Shown in pieces: positions 17,226 through 26,296 of a stretch of 64,000 nt of DNA. The translations under genes and the position numbers were made by a program. The first letter of the stretch is position 1, and the number at the start of each line of letters is the position of its first letter. Where the stretch lies: positions 434,001 through 498,000 of the forward strand of contig NZ_JAJSAR010000002.1 in assembly GCF_021729085.1 (NCBI RefSeq). Reading direction: 5' to 3'. This DNA comes from Pseudohongiella sp. O18 (lineage in GTDB: Bacteria > Pseudomonadota > Gammaproteobacteria > Pseudomonadales > Pseudohongiellaceae). Below the pieces are notes generated by a model. That model was not told where the DNA came from. It was given only the letters and a program-made list of their open reading frames with translations, and searched no databases.

Positions 17226-17288
17226 CAATCAGATGCAGCGCGGCAATTTACGCCTAGCTTCAATTGCCCGCTGAGCGGGTCGTTAGCA
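17220..17288 (+). other. attC-like integron recombination site after Shedu gene
   Basis: Left core ACATAAC and right core GTTAGCA bracket a hairpin: CAGCG (17236-17240) with CGCTG (17269-17273) and GGCAATT (17242-17248) with AATTGCC (17262-17268). A single extra C at 17241 is unpaired, like the extrahelical base of attC sites, and unpaired spacers separate cores from stem. The stop codon of the upstream gene is inside the left core. Total length about 69 nt is in the attC range. Confidence 0.55.
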
Positions 17289-17314
17289 CAAAAAAAGAAA
17301 CTACAGGGGCAAGA

Positions 17315-19624
17315 ATGAAAATCGAGAGCAAAATCACATTCGAACGCTGCCTGCGCGAAGGTATTAATATTTTTACAGGTGCGGGTTTTTCGCTGCTCGC
17401 TAAAGATAAACAAGGACGCCATCTGCCTATCGGGGATGAGTTACGTAATGAGCTATTGGAAGAATTCCCTACAGCTCCAAAAACGTTGCAGCTCCCACAG
17501 TTGTGTACATTCTTATCGCGCTCAAGAAAGGATGATCTGGATAGATACATAAAGGCAAGGTTTGATGTAGGTAGCTTTAGTGACAAATACAGATACTTGG
17601 AATTCATAAATCCAAGATTTATATTTACCACTAACGTGGACAATCTCTTGGAATGTGTATTTCGTGGAAATCCGAATAAGTACCTAAACAACACAAGGTT
17701 AAATGGGGTAAGTATCAAGGACAAATCTGCGATAGATTATATATATCTTCATGGCAGTATTTCTGATGATGAGTCCCCACTAATATTTGGCGACTTAGAT
17801 ATTGCTAGCGCGTTTTCTAATGACCCTACTCGATGGAATTATTTTAGATCCCTTATGAATAGGCACCCAACCCTATTCTGGGGGTATGCGTTGAGAGACG
17901 CAGGAACTCTCCAAGTTTTCTCCGACGCTATAGATGACAACAACAAGAAGAACTCATGGATAATTGTCCATCCGGAATACACATCCGACGATGAAGTACA
18001 GTATTACAAATCATTAGATTTAAAAATCATAAGCTCTGACACCGAGGAATTTTTAGAGTACCTCAAGACGTTCGAGGCAGTGTCTCCGGCCGATGAGGAA
18101 GCTTATGTAAATCCTTTTCCTGAATACGAAATTCCAAGTCACTCCGACATCAAACACAGAGCAATACAAGACTTCTATCTTGGAGCCGCTCCCACTTGGA
18201 GTGATATTTATTCTCCGCGTGTCGCAAAGCTTCGCTTTTATAGCAGCGTCGAAGAACAAGTCAATAGTGGTAAAAACGTTTTGATAACTGGAGGTCCGGC
18301 AACTGGCAAAACTACATTGCTGATGCAATTTGCCGCGTTTCACAATTTCAATGGCATTAAGATTCTGCTTTCCGAAATCTCGACTGCAAAAGCACAAACA
18401 ATCGCAACGAAGCTGTCTGGCATTCCAACCTTGTTGTTCGTCGATAACCTACAGACATCAATTGAAGCATTAAACCACCTTTCCCAGAATAAAAATATTC
18501 AGCTAATCATTGCCGAAAGAGATTATGCATATTTATCTGCTTCAAGCGCTAATTTTTTGAGGAAAGATATTGAAATAATCGATATTACAACGCTGAATGA
18601 AAAAGATGCACAAGCAGTGATTAACAATATCCCTATAGATATAAAGTCGAGAAAGAGTTACAAGTTTAGAGATGGCGACTCTTTGTTTGAACTCATTGAA
18701 AGAAACTGCAGAGCGCCGTCAATCAAGGAGCGTTTCCACAATGTCATAGATAGCCTTCGGAAGAAAGACGAGCAACTTGTCCAGCTTTTCCTATTGGCGT
18801 GCTACCTGCATACATGCAGAAGCATAACCTCAATGGATGTAATTTATAGTTACTTTGGTAAATCGTATAACGACTACAGAGGGTTATACGATTTGATAGC
18901 TATTCTTAGTAGCAGCTTGTCGGAATATGTTGGCGAGTTCGCTGAAGGGGATCAAGATTACTTTTCGATACGCTCAAACTTGCTGGCGGATCATATTTCT
19001 ACAATAGCGCCAACAGAAGATTTGGCGATTATGCTGAGCAATTTCCACAACAATGTTCCTCGATTTTGCGTCCCGAATTTCGATTCCTTTAAGCGGAGGG
19101 CTTATGACGCTCGAATATTCGAGAGGGCATTTCCAAAGGTAGAAGATGGCGCAGCAATATACGACGTGATCTATCGAAAGCATAACTCACCATTTAACTT
19201 GCAACAAAAAGCGTTGTATTTGAGCCGAAGAAAGGACCACCAGCGAGCGTTTGAAGTCATAGATGAAGCTATTTCCAAAGGTGGGAGTCGAAACTGGTCA
19301 ATAAAGAACTCATACGCGATCATTAAGTTTAAAGCCAGTATAGAACGAAAGGATTCTCCGGACGTTCGAAAAGCTCTGGACGAAAGTATGGAGGCATTAG
19401 AGCAATGTCATTCAGCAGATGTAAGAAAGGCCTTCCACGCAATGTCTTTTGCTGATCATTCATTGCGATACTGGCAAAAGTATCGAGATAAAGTCGCTGT
19501 TTCCTATTTGGAAAAAGCAAAGGATTGGTTAAGCGAGGAGGCTGATGAGGACAACCGAATAGGAAATGTGTCGCGACTGCTTAATCAGGTTAATAAAGCC
19601 CTAGCGTCCGCTAAGAAGCGCTAA
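17315..19624 (+). CDS. SIR2-STAND anti-phage NTPase (Avs5-like)
   Basis: 769 aa from the ATG with AGGGG 5 nt upstream. The N-terminal SIR2-like NAD-hydrolase domain shows TGAGFS (22-26 for GAGFS), FTTNVDN (TTNVD 105-109) and YLHGS with H146, so the catalytic set appears intact. A STAND/AAA NTPase follows with Walker A GGPATGKTT (326-334) and Walker B LLFVDN (373-378). The last 350 residues are helical repeats, the likely sensor. In this family recognition of a phage protein triggers oligomerisation and NAD depletion. It lies between two attC-like sites. An older label would be SIR2 family protein. Confidence 0.85.
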   Translation: MKIESKITFERCLREGINIFTGAGFSLLAKDKQGRHLPIGDELRNELLEEFPTAPKTLQLPQLCTFLSRSRKDDLDRYIKARFDVGSFSDKYRYLEFINPRFIFTTNVDNLLECVFRGNPNKYLNNTRLNGVSIKDKSAIDYIYLHGSISDDESPLIFGDLDIASAFSNDPTRWNYFRSLMNRHPTLFWGYALRDAGTLQVFSDAIDDNNKKNSWIIVHPEYTSDDEVQYYKSLDLKIISSDTEEFLEYLKTFEAVSPADEEAYVNPFPEYEIPSHSDIKHRAIQDFYLGAAPTWSDIYSPRVAKLRFYSSVEEQVNSGKNVLITGGPATGKTTLLMQFAAFHNFNGIKILLSEISTAKAQTIATKLSGIPTLLFVDNLQTSIEALNHLSQNKNIQLIIAERDYAYLSASSANFLRKDIEIIDITTLNEKDAQAVINNIPIDIKSRKSYKFRDGDSLFELIERNCRAPSIKERFHNVIDSLRKKDEQLVQLFLLACYLHTCRSITSMDVIYSYFGKSYNDYRGLYDLIAILSSSLSEYVGEFAEGDQDYFSIRSNLLADHISTIAPTEDLAIMLSNFHNNVPRFCVPNFDSFKRRAYDARIFERAFPKVEDGAAIYDVIYRKHNSPFNLQQKALYLSRRKDHQRAFEVIDEAISKGGSRNWSIKNSYAIIKFKASIERKDSPDVRKALDESMEALEQCHSADVRKAFHAMSFADHSLRYWQKYRDKVAVSYLEKAKDWLSEEADEDNRIGNVSRLLNQVNKALASAKKR

Positions 19625-19699
19625 AAAGGCCGTGAACACGGGAGCATTTTTCTTTCGCTGTGCTCACGAAAAATACGTCGATTACGGTTGGCGTTAGCC
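19617..19699 (+). other. attC-like site after SIR2-STAND gene
   Basis: The right core GTTAGCC (19693-19699) faces a left core GCTAAAA that contains the upstream stop codon. Between them CCGT (19630-19633) pairs with ACGG (19684-19687) and ATTTTTC (19646-19652) with GAAAAAT (19668-19674). The left core is one base off the expected complement, so this is weaker than the site after the Shedu gene. Confidence 0.4.
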
Positions 19700-19712
19700 A
19701 GGAAGTCAAATC

Positions 19713-20408
19713 ATGAGTATCTCCAGGGAAGCAATTGAAGACACGGTAAAAAATGGCCTCATTGGCGATATATTCCGATTCGAGAGAGCTTTAGCTCTAA
19801 AGAGAAAGATCGCTAGTCACTCCGAGCTTATTAACGATACTTCAAATGGAAACTATGGACTGGCGTTTAGGACTATCGACTCCTCTTTAAGTACAGAAGC
19901 AATATTGGCGGCAAGCAGAATAAATGATAACCCTAGTAAAAAGTATCCCACACGGTGTCTTCGTGGATTACTTTCATACTTAGAAAAATATCATGAAGAG
20001 TTGCCTGATATTCGTGAAGAATTTCAGCTTTTGCACGCTTTATCGGCTAGAGAAGGTACGGAAACACTACTCCACTGTGTTAAACACTCACCAAATGAAT
20101 TTTCAGGAGAATTGAGGCGCTATGTGATTGTCGAGCTAGAAAGCACTCCGCTTTTAGAATATGGCATTGAATTACGTAACTTTAGAGATAAAGCTCTAGC
20201 GCACAATGAAAATGCTGAGAATGTTAATTCCCCGTTTTGGTCCTCTATTAAGGAAATAGTAGAACTAGCAAAGTTTGTTGTTGGCGTTCTTGGTTGGTCC
20301 TATTTATCGACAGCTTATAGTGTTAGTGGAGAGTATATACTCACGAGCGATGCCCTGAGGCCATCTCTCTGTATCGATAGGCTCATTGGGGACTTATATG
20401 GTATATGA
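19713..20408 (+). CDS. HEPN-domain AbiU2-like putative RNase toxin
   Basis: 231 aa, mostly helical, no membrane segment. LRNFRDKALAHNEN around residues 154-167 contains R158-x5-H164, the R-x(4-6)-H active-site pattern of HEPN ribonucleases, in the FRDK-x-x-AH form seen in the AbiU2 family. AGGAAG lies 7 nt before the ATG, just downstream of an attC-like core, as expected for the first gene of a cassette. AbiU2-type proteins are linked to abortive infection. It stands alone here with no obvious antitoxin. AT-rich like the rest of the island. Confidence 0.65.
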   Translation: MSISREAIEDTVKNGLIGDIFRFERALALKRKIASHSELINDTSNGNYGLAFRTIDSSLSTEAILAASRINDNPSKKYPTRCLRGLLSYLEKYHEELPDIREEFQLLHALSAREGTETLLHCVKHSPNEFSGELRRYVIVELESTPLLEYGIELRNFRDKALAHNENAENVNSPFWSSIKEIVELAKFVVGVLGWSYLSTAYSVSGEYILTSDALRPSLCIDRLIGDLYGI

Positions 20409-20667
20409 GTCAGCAACTTTGAGTAACAAAGCTGTATTACTGACCAAAATCACTACCTGATTTTGTTCCTTAATTTACGCGTATTTTCGCACAAAACTGC
20501 TTGATAATTTCGCGCCGGTTACAGCGCCATAAAGCAGCACTCAAAGATCCTGACAATCCAAAGTATAAACAATACATGGCTAACAGGCGCCGACCTTACC
20601 CGCGAAACTGCAGAAGCGCACCTCATACGCACAACAAAAACCGATAAAAAGCCCCAACCCTCAACCC

Positions 20668-21789
20668 TCAACCCCCAGCCACCATCCTCTCCGCCGCCGT
20701 ATACTCCATCCCAAAAACCTCCGCCACAGCCTTATACGTCACTTTCCCCCGACAAACATTCAAACCTTCCATCAAATGCTTGTTATCCCTGAGCGCAGCC
20801 TCCCACCCCTTATTAGCAATCGCCAGCACATGCGGCAGCGTCGCATTATTCAGCGCAAGCGTCGAAGTTCGCGCGACCGCCCCAGGCATATTCGCCACAC
20901 AGTAATGCACAACCCCATCTACCAGATAAGTCGGATTCTCATGAGTAGTAGGGCGCGATGTCTCAAAACAGCCACCCTGATCGATGGCCACATCCACCAT
21001 CGCCGACCCCTGTTTCATTAGCGTCACCATCTCCCGCGATACCAGCTTCGGCGCAGCAGCGCCCGCTATCAAAACCGCCCCCACCACAAGATCAGACTGC
21101 AGTAGCTCCGCCTCGATCGTTTCCTCCGTGGCATAAACCGTTGTGATGCGCCCCTGAAATAGATCATCCAGCTGCCTAAGGCGGGTCAGCGATCGGTCTA
21201 TGATGGTGACATGTGCCCCCATCCCCACAGCCATCCGCGCTGCATTAGTGCCGACGACACCGCCGCCAATAATAGTAACCTTCGCCGGCGGTACCCCAGG
21301 AACGCCACCCAGCAGCGTCCCGCTGCCACCCTGACTCATTTCCAGAGCATGTGCGCCAGCCTGAATCGAAAGACGTCCAGCCACCTCGGACATCGGCGCC
21401 AATAACGGCAAACCACCCTTGTCATCGGTGACCGTCTCATACGCGATGGCCACAGCACCGGAAGACATCAGCCCCTGAGTTTGCTCCTGGTCGGCAGCCA
21501 GATGAAGATATGTGAAAATAATCTGATTCTCTCTGAGCATTTTCAGCTCAACCGCTTGTGGCTCCTTGACCTTAACAATCATGTCCGAGCCTGCGTAGAT
21601 CTTCTCGGCATCAGGCGCGATATCTGCCCCGGCTTTCTCGTAGTCCTCGTTGCTAAAACCAATGGCCAGACCTGCATCTTTCTGAACCGCTACCTGGTGC
21701 CCATGGGCAACAAGCTCTCGAACCGACGCGGGCGACAGACCCACCCGGTACTCTCGATTCTTGATCTCGCTGGGGATTCCGATACGCAT
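20668..21789 (-). CDS. ald: Alanine dehydrogenase
   Basis: 373 aa, full length. [20 protein letters not shown] is the standard start of the family. The NAD-binding loop is [17 protein letters not shown], and the substrate region keeps YLHLAADQ with the catalytic H near residue 95. It converts L-alanine and NAD+ to pyruvate, ammonium and NADH in the cytoplasm. AAGGAG lies before the start on the minus strand. The gene diverges from putP, so both amino-acid functions share a 226-nt intergenic region; no operator could be recognised there. It marks the return to the chromosomal backbone after the defence island. Confidence 0.95.
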   Translation of the reverse strand: MRIGIPSEIKNREYRVGLSPASVRELVAHGHQVAVQKDAGLAIGFSNEDYEKAGADIAPDAEKIYAGSDMIVKVKEPQAVELKMLRENQIIFTYLHLAADQEQTQGLMSSGAVAIAYETVTDDKGGLPLLAPMSEVAGRLSIQAGAHALEMSQGGSGTLLGGVPGVPPAKVTIIGGGVVGTNAARMAVGMGAHVTIIDRSLTRLRQLDDLFQGRITTVYATEETIEAELLQSDLVVGAVLIAGAAAPKLVSREMVTLMKQGSAMVDVAIDQGGCFETSRPTTHENPTYLVDGVVHYCVANMPGAVARTSTLALNNATLPHVLAIANKGWEAALRDNKHLMEGLNVCRGKVTYKAVAEVFGMEYTAAERMVAGG

Positions 21790-22015
21790 AGAAGGCTCCT
21801 TACAACGACGGGTTCAAAGAATTTGTCAGACCTAGCTTAACATGATGATATGTATTCGCTGATTTTCGACTCATTGGATCATTGCACAGAAAGCCGAATC
21901 GGAGTGCCAGACGTTTTTATATATACTGACTATCAATTCTTTATAGAATCCGAGCAAACACGGTGCTTGTCCATTCCATGACACGCGTTCTGACCCACAT
22001 TACCGGAGACATTCC

Positions 22016-23488
22016 ATGGCTGTAGGCGTCTGGATAAGCCTGTTTGTCTACTTTGCGCTGATGATCATCATCGGCCTGTACGCCATGCGCACCTCAACCT
22101 CTTCGTCGGAAGCCTACATGCTGGGCGGGCGTACACTCAGCCCCAAGGTTGCCGCCCTGTCAGCCGGTGCCTCCGATATGAGTGGATGGCTGCTGCTGGG
22201 CCTGCCCGGCGCTTTGTATATATCCGGTCTGGCGTCTGCCTGGATAGGCATTGGCCTGTTTATAGGTGCCTTCATCAACTGGATTCTGGTCGCACCCAGG
22301 CTGCGCGAGCAGACGGTGCAGTACGGTAACGCCATCACCATTCCAGCGTTTCTGGCGAATCGATTTCCTGCTCAGGCATTATCCTTGCGAACCGTCTCAG
22401 CCCTGGTGATCGTGATCTTCTTTGTGGTGTATACCGCATCCGGCCTGGTGGCTGGCGGCAAGCTGTTTGAAAGTGCTTTTGAAGGAATCTTTAGTGTGGC
22501 CGGTATCAGCGATTACGCCATGGGTATCCTCATCACGCTGGGTGTGGTACTGGCATACACGGTGGTGGGTGGTTTCCTGGCCGTGAGCCTGACGGATTTT
22601 GTGCAGGGCTGCATCATGATGCTGGCCCTGGTGATTATGCCGGCGGTTGTGCTGTTTGGCGAAGGGGGCGGGGGCTTTGCTCAGGCGTCTGCAACGCTGA
22701 ATCAAGTGGATCCCGCACTGCTGTCCTGGACGACCGGCTTAAGCTTTGTCGGTTGGCTTTCTGCGCTAAGCTGGGGACTGGGTTATTTTGGTCAGCCCCA
22801 CATCATCGTCCGCTTTATGGCCATTCGCACACTGAAGGATGTGCCCATCGCCCGCAATATCTGCATGAGCTGGATGGGCATTTCGCTGATAGGTTCTATT
22901 TCCCTTGGCATTTTCGGTCGCGCCTATGCGATCAGAAACGGACTGGATGTTGCCGACCCGGAAACCATCTTTATCATACTGTCGGAACTGCTGTTCCATC
23001 CGCTGATTACCGGCTTTCTGTATGCTGCGCTGCTGGCCGCCATCATGAGCACCATTTCCAGCCAGCTTCTGGTGTCGTCATCATCGCTGACCGAGGACTT
23101 CTACCGCCTGTTCCTGCGCAAGCAGGCGACCGACCGTGAATGTGTCATGGCAGGCCGGGGCTGCGTTGTCGCCGTGGGCTTGATGGCTGCCCTGATTGCC
23201 TCCGATCCGGACTCTCAGGTACTGGGCCTGGTTAGTCATGCCTGGGCCGGCTTTGGCGCGGCGTTTGGTCCTCTTATTATCCTGTCGCTGATGTGGCCTC
23301 GCACGACGGCTACCGGCGCCATAGCGGGTCTTGTGGTGGGGGCTGCAACTGTCGTGATCTGGATTTCATTAGGCTGGAACAGCAAGTTCATGGGAGGCCC
23401 GGGCGTTTATGAAATCATCCCGGGGTTTATCGCTTCCTGGATTGCTATTGTGGTTGGGAGCGTGTTGGGCGCTGGATCGCGCAGCTAG
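22016..23488 (+). CDS. putP: Sodium/proline symporter
   Basis: 490 aa with about 13 hydrophobic segments, typical of the solute:sodium symporter family. MLGGRTLSPKVAALSAGASDMSGW near residue 35-60 is the PutP signature around the sodium site (the SAGASDMSGW part). It imports proline with Na+ at the inner membrane. GGAGA lies 6-7 nt before the ATG. It diverges from ald, which suits joint use of amino acids as carbon and nitrogen. No putA gene is adjacent. Confidence 0.92.
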   Translation: MAVGVWISLFVYFALMIIIGLYAMRTSTSSSEAYMLGGRTLSPKVAALSAGASDMSGWLLLGLPGALYISGLASAWIGIGLFIGAFINWILVAPRLREQTVQYGNAITIPAFLANRFPAQALSLRTVSALVIVIFFVVYTASGLVAGGKLFESAFEGIFSVAGISDYAMGILITLGVVLAYTVVGGFLAVSLTDFVQGCIMMLALVIMPAVVLFGEGGGGFAQASATLNQVDPALLSWTTGLSFVGWLSALSWGLGYFGQPHIIVRFMAIRTLKDVPIARNICMSWMGISLIGSISLGIFGRAYAIRNGLDVADPETIFIILSELLFHPLITGFLYAALLAAIMSTISSQLLVSSSSLTEDFYRLFLRKQATDRECVMAGRGCVVAVGLMAALIASDPDSQVLGLVSHAWAGFGAAFGPLIILSLMWPRTTATGAIAGLVVGAATVVIWISLGWNSKFMGGPGVYEIIPGFIASWIAIVVGSVLGAGSRS

Positions 23489-23548
23489 TTAAACATGGGG
23501 TGAAGTCGCAGGAAAACTGTTTTTCTGCGCATACTCACGATACGAATG

Positions 23549-23821
23549 TCAGGGCTCGTCGTAGTGACCACCCAGAGCAAAGATATAGATTGATGATTCG
23601 TCGAACCTATACACAATTCTATCCTTCTGGGATATGCGCCTTGACCATAAACCGGTCAGGTTATGCTTGAGGGGTTCAGGTTTGCCTGTCCCAACAGCGG
23701 GGTCCTCGCAGCGAATGAGCTCTTTGATCATCTTGCGAGCAGCGTCATGCAGTTTTTTGTCGTTCTGGCGCATGGCTTCATACGCTTCCCAGGTCTTACC
23801 CTCAAATACCAGTGATCTCAT
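23549..23821 (-). CDS. yoeB: YoeB-type mRNA interferase toxin
   Basis: 90 aa from the internal ATG, which overlaps the antitoxin stop by 20 nt; an upstream in-frame ATG would extend it into the antitoxin gene. GKPEPLKHNLTGLWSRRI is the family core, with E49, R61/R62 and the C-terminal H86-Y87 in the positions of the YoeB active site. It cleaves mRNA at the ribosomal A site when unbound. The partner antitoxin lies directly upstream. Complete and likely functional. Confidence 0.92.
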   Translation of the reverse strand: MRSLVFEGKTWEAYEAMRQNDKKLHDAARKMIKELIRCEDPAVGTGKPEPLKHNLTGLWSRRISQKDRIVYRFDESSIYIFALGGHYDEP

Positions 23822-24074
23822 CCATTTGCTCTTTGGTAGGCGTGTATCCTTTACGCTCAGCATGGGTTTTGACCGATTCGGCCAGTTGTTGCATCAGGCT
23901 GCTGTTTTGCAACACGTACAACGTTTCCTGTTCGCGCTCCCAGTCTTCGGCGCTCATCACCACAAAGTCTTGCCCAGATCGTCGGGAGACTCTTATCGGT
24001 TCATGTCTACTAACACTTTGTTCTACAAGCTTTTTCAGGTTATCCCTGAACTTATTTACACTTACTGTTTCCAT
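23802..24074 (-). CDS. yefM: YefM/Phd-type antitoxin
   Basis: 90 aa from METVSVNKFRDNLKK, the usual Phd/YefM start; the longer in-frame ATG adds 21 residues of no match. It has the N-terminal DNA-binding Phd fold (PIRVSRRSGQDFVVMSAEDW) and an acidic helical C-terminus that wraps the toxin. It should bind the intergenic DNA and repress the operon. The pair is complete. Confidence 0.9.
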   Translation of the reverse strand: METVSVNKFRDNLKKLVEQSVSRHEPIRVSRRSGQDFVVMSAEDWEREQETLYVLQNSSLMQQLAESVKTHAERKGYTPTKEQMDEITGI

Positions 24075-24123
24075 CGCAACCACCAATATATGTACGGGAA
24101 TGCCGTACGAGTATACTCTGGCC

Positions 24124-24187
24124 GCCCCAACAATCACAAGCGATTGGGCGCCAGCTTATCTGGCGCCGTTGTTGATGGGCGTTATGT
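24124..24187 (+). other. attC-like hairpin upstream of VapBC module
   Basis: GGCGCCAG (24147-24154) pairs with CTGGCGCC (24160-24167) around a 5-nt loop, and flanking ATCA/TTGAT pair with gaps. The right end is GGGCGTTATGT, with GTTATGT as a core-like site, and the left has CCCCAAC. This looks like a degenerate attC, but a plain hairpin cannot be excluded. Confidence 0.35.
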
Positions 24188-24249
24188 GTATTGATTCATT
24201 AGATCGATAGGGGTATCGTAATACCAAAGTCTTATCGATGGGTGGCGTC

Positions 24250-24456
24250 ATGACAGAAGTTACTGTTTCTCCGAAGTATCAGATTGTAATTCCTAAAGAA
24301 ATTAGAGAATCCATGGGAATAGTCTCTGGGCAAAAAGTCCAGATGATGTCATATCAAGGACGCATCGAAGTGATCCCGCTAAAATCCATGAAGGAGATGA
24401 GGGGCTTCCTCAAAGGGATTGATACCTCCGTAGTCAGGGAAGAAGATAGGGAATGA
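24250..24456 (+). CDS. vapB: VapB antitoxin, AbrB/MazE-type
   Basis: 68 aa from ATG 24250; an ATG 12 nt upstream would add four residues. MTEVTVSPKYQIVIPKEIR is the swapped-hairpin AbrB fold start, followed by an acidic tail (DTSVVREEDRE) that contacts the toxin. It overlaps the vapC start by ATGA. It should bind operator DNA and neutralise the nuclease. Confidence 0.88.
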   Translation: MTEVTVSPKYQIVIPKEIRESMGIVSGQKVQMMSYQGRIEVIPLKSMKEMRGFLKGIDTSVVREEDRE

Positions 24457-24833
24457 ATGTTGTTGATTCGTCGGCTTGGCTGTCGTATTTCGCCAGTGAC
24501 GGGAATGCCGCGGTATTTGCAGAGCCAATTGAAAGGCTTTCGGAATTGCTGGTGCCGAGCATCACGATTACGGAAGTTTTTAAAAACGTGCTGCGTCAAC
24601 GTGGAGAAGAGGCTGCCTTGATTGTCACGGCCCACATGAAGCAAGGCAAAGTTATCTCGCTGGATTCAGAATTGGCAATGGGTGCTGCCAAGCTTGGTGT
24701 TCTCCATAAACTGCCCTTGGCTGACAGCATTATTTTTGCCACCGCTCAAAAGTATTCTGCTGTCATCTGGACTCAAGATAAAGACTTTGAGGGCTTGGCG
24801 AATGTCAGATACATTTCCAGAAACAACACATAA
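24453..24833 (+). CDS. vapC: VapC toxin, PIN-domain ribonuclease
   Basis: 126 aa. The PIN-domain acidic residues are in place: D5 in NVVDSSAW, E41 in ITITEVFKN, D91 in LPLADSII and D109/D111 near TQDKDFE, so the Mg2+-dependent RNase site looks intact. VapC enzymes cleave tRNA or rRNA. The TAA stop is within the left core of an attC-like hairpin that follows directly. The module may therefore be an integron-borne stabilising cassette. Confidence 0.9.
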   Translation: MNVVDSSAWLSYFASDGNAAVFAEPIERLSELLVPSITITEVFKNVLRQRGEEAALIVTAHMKQGKVISLDSELAMGAAKLGVLHKLPLADSIIFATAQKYSAVIWTQDKDFEGLANVRYISRNNT

Positions 24834-24894
24834 CAACCCGCTCAAATTCGTTCCGCTTTGCTACATCGGACACGAACTGCGTTCTTAGTTATTG
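24828..24894 (+). other. attC-like site after VapBC module
   Basis: Left core ACATAAC holds the vapC stop and right core is GTTATTG. The stem uses CGC/GCG, TTCGT/ACGAA and TCCG/CGGA with one bulged C at 24871. The opening TAACAACCCGCTCAA resembles many chromosomal-integron attC sites. The right core deviates from GTTRRRY. Confidence 0.5.
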
Positions 24895-24910
24895 CACGGA
24901 AAGGAGTGAC

Positions 24911-26296
24911 ATGAACATGCGATTCTTCACCACCTTGATCTGCTATCCTCTAGCTTGGCTGATTCCGGCCACTGCGCTTGCCCAACACTTCCCCCCGGAC
25001 CAGGATCTCATCGAGGTGATCCAATCCCGGGTCGAAGAGGGTCGAGGCGTCGGCATCGTACTCGGCGTCATGGAGGCGGACGGTTCGACTCGCGTGGTAA
25101 CTTACGGCGACACTGGTGTGGACGACCTGCCCCTGGGCGAGAGAGCTTTATTCGAGATCGGCTCTATCACCAAGGCGTTCACAGGAATTCTGCTCGCCGA
25201 CATGGTCGCACGGGGCGAGGTGTCGCTTTCCGATCCCGCCTCCGGCTTCCTGCCTGATGGCGTCACCGTCCCCAGGGCCGACCGCGAGATCACCCTCCTT
25301 GACCTCGCGACTCACCGTTCGGGACTGCCCAGAATTCCCGGGAACATGCCCTTTGCTAACCCTGCGAATCCGTACGCTGACTACACAGTTGACCATTTGT
25401 ATGCTTTTCTCTCGAATCATGAGCTGCGGCGCGATGTCGGTTCACAGTACGAGTACTCAAATCTTGGCTTCGGCTTACTTGGTCATCTGTTGGCGCGCGC
25501 GGCAGGAGTTACCTACGAGGATCTCGTGCGTGAGCGAATCCTGGAGCCGCTTGGGATGAGCATGACTGGTATTACTCTCGACGCAGAGATGCTTCAGTGG
25601 ATGGTGGCTGGTCACGATCAACAGGGTGAGAGAGTTCCGCTTTGGGACCTGCCCACGCTGGCTGGTGCGGGGGCGCTTCGCTCCAACGTCCGTGACATGC
25701 TTGCTTTTCTTGCTGCGAACATCGGCCCGCCCACGTCTGAGCTTGAGCGCTCGATGCACGCCAGCCATCAGGTACGGGAGAGTGCCGGTATGAGTAGGAG
25801 TATAGGGCTTGGCTGGCTCGTTCGGAGCGTCGATGAGCAGAGGATTGTCTGGCATAACGGGAGCACAGCTGGTTTTCGTACGATCATCGCTTTCGATCCT
25901 GATGCGCAGGTAGGGGTGATCGTCCTTACCAACTCGGCGCACGGCGCCGATGACATCGCTTTTCATTTGATCAATCCGGAACTGCCGCTCGCGCCGCCCC
26001 CAACACCTCCACGCGAGCGCGATGAAATCGCTGTCGCAGAGCACATTCTTCAGACCTACGTCGGCGAATATCAGCTCTCACCAAGTTTTTCGATCACCGT
26101 CACGCTGGAAGATGGAGCCCTGTTCGCTCAGGCCACAGACCAAAGCAGGTTTCCGATTTTCGCGGAATCTGAGACAGAGTTCTTCTACAGGGTTGTTGAT
26201 GCACAGATCACCTTCGAGCGGGACGAAAACGGAATCGTGACGGGCATGGTCTTGCATCAGGCGGGACAGAACATACCGGGGCAAAAAGTGCGCTGA
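24911..26296 (+). CDS. Secreted serine hydrolase, class C beta-lactamase/penicillin-binding fold
   Basis: 461 aa with an N-terminal signal peptide ending near TALAQ. The S12-family triad is complete: S85-x-x-K88 (SITK), Y182-S-N184 and H315-N-G317. The C-terminal 100 residues form a beta domain often seen in these esterase/peptidase relatives. Periplasmic or secreted. It lies directly downstream of an attC-like site with GGAAAGGAG before the ATG, so it could be a cassette gene. I saw no attC after it. Antibiotic hydrolysis cannot be assumed; esterase or D-amino-peptidase activity is as likely. Confidence 0.82.
   Translation: MNMRFFTTLICYPLAWLIPATALAQHFPPDQDLIEVIQSRVEEGRGVGIVLGVMEADGSTRVVTYGDTGVDDLPLGERALFEIGSITKAFTGILLADMVARGEVSLSDPASGFLPDGVTVPRADREITLLDLATHRSGLPRIPGNMPFANPANPYADYTVDHLYAFLSNHELRRDVGSQYEYSNLGFGLLGHLLARAAGVTYEDLVRERILEPLGMSMTGITLDAEMLQWMVAGHDQQGERVPLWDLPTLAGAGALRSNVRDMLAFLAANIGPPTSELERSMHASHQVRESAGMSRSIGLGWLVRSVDEQRIVWHNGSTAGFRTIIAFDPDAQVGVIVLTNSAHGADDIAFHLINPELPLAPPPTPPRERDEIAVAEHILQTYVGEYQLSPSFSITVTLEDGALFAQATDQSRFPIFAESETEFFYRVVDAQITFERDENGIVTGMVLHQAGQNIPGQKVR

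Noticed and set aside
20409-20667. Possible third attC or element end after the HEPN gene
   Set aside because: No GTTRRRY core with a paired left arm and no tRNA-derived repeat could be found in this 259-nt gap.
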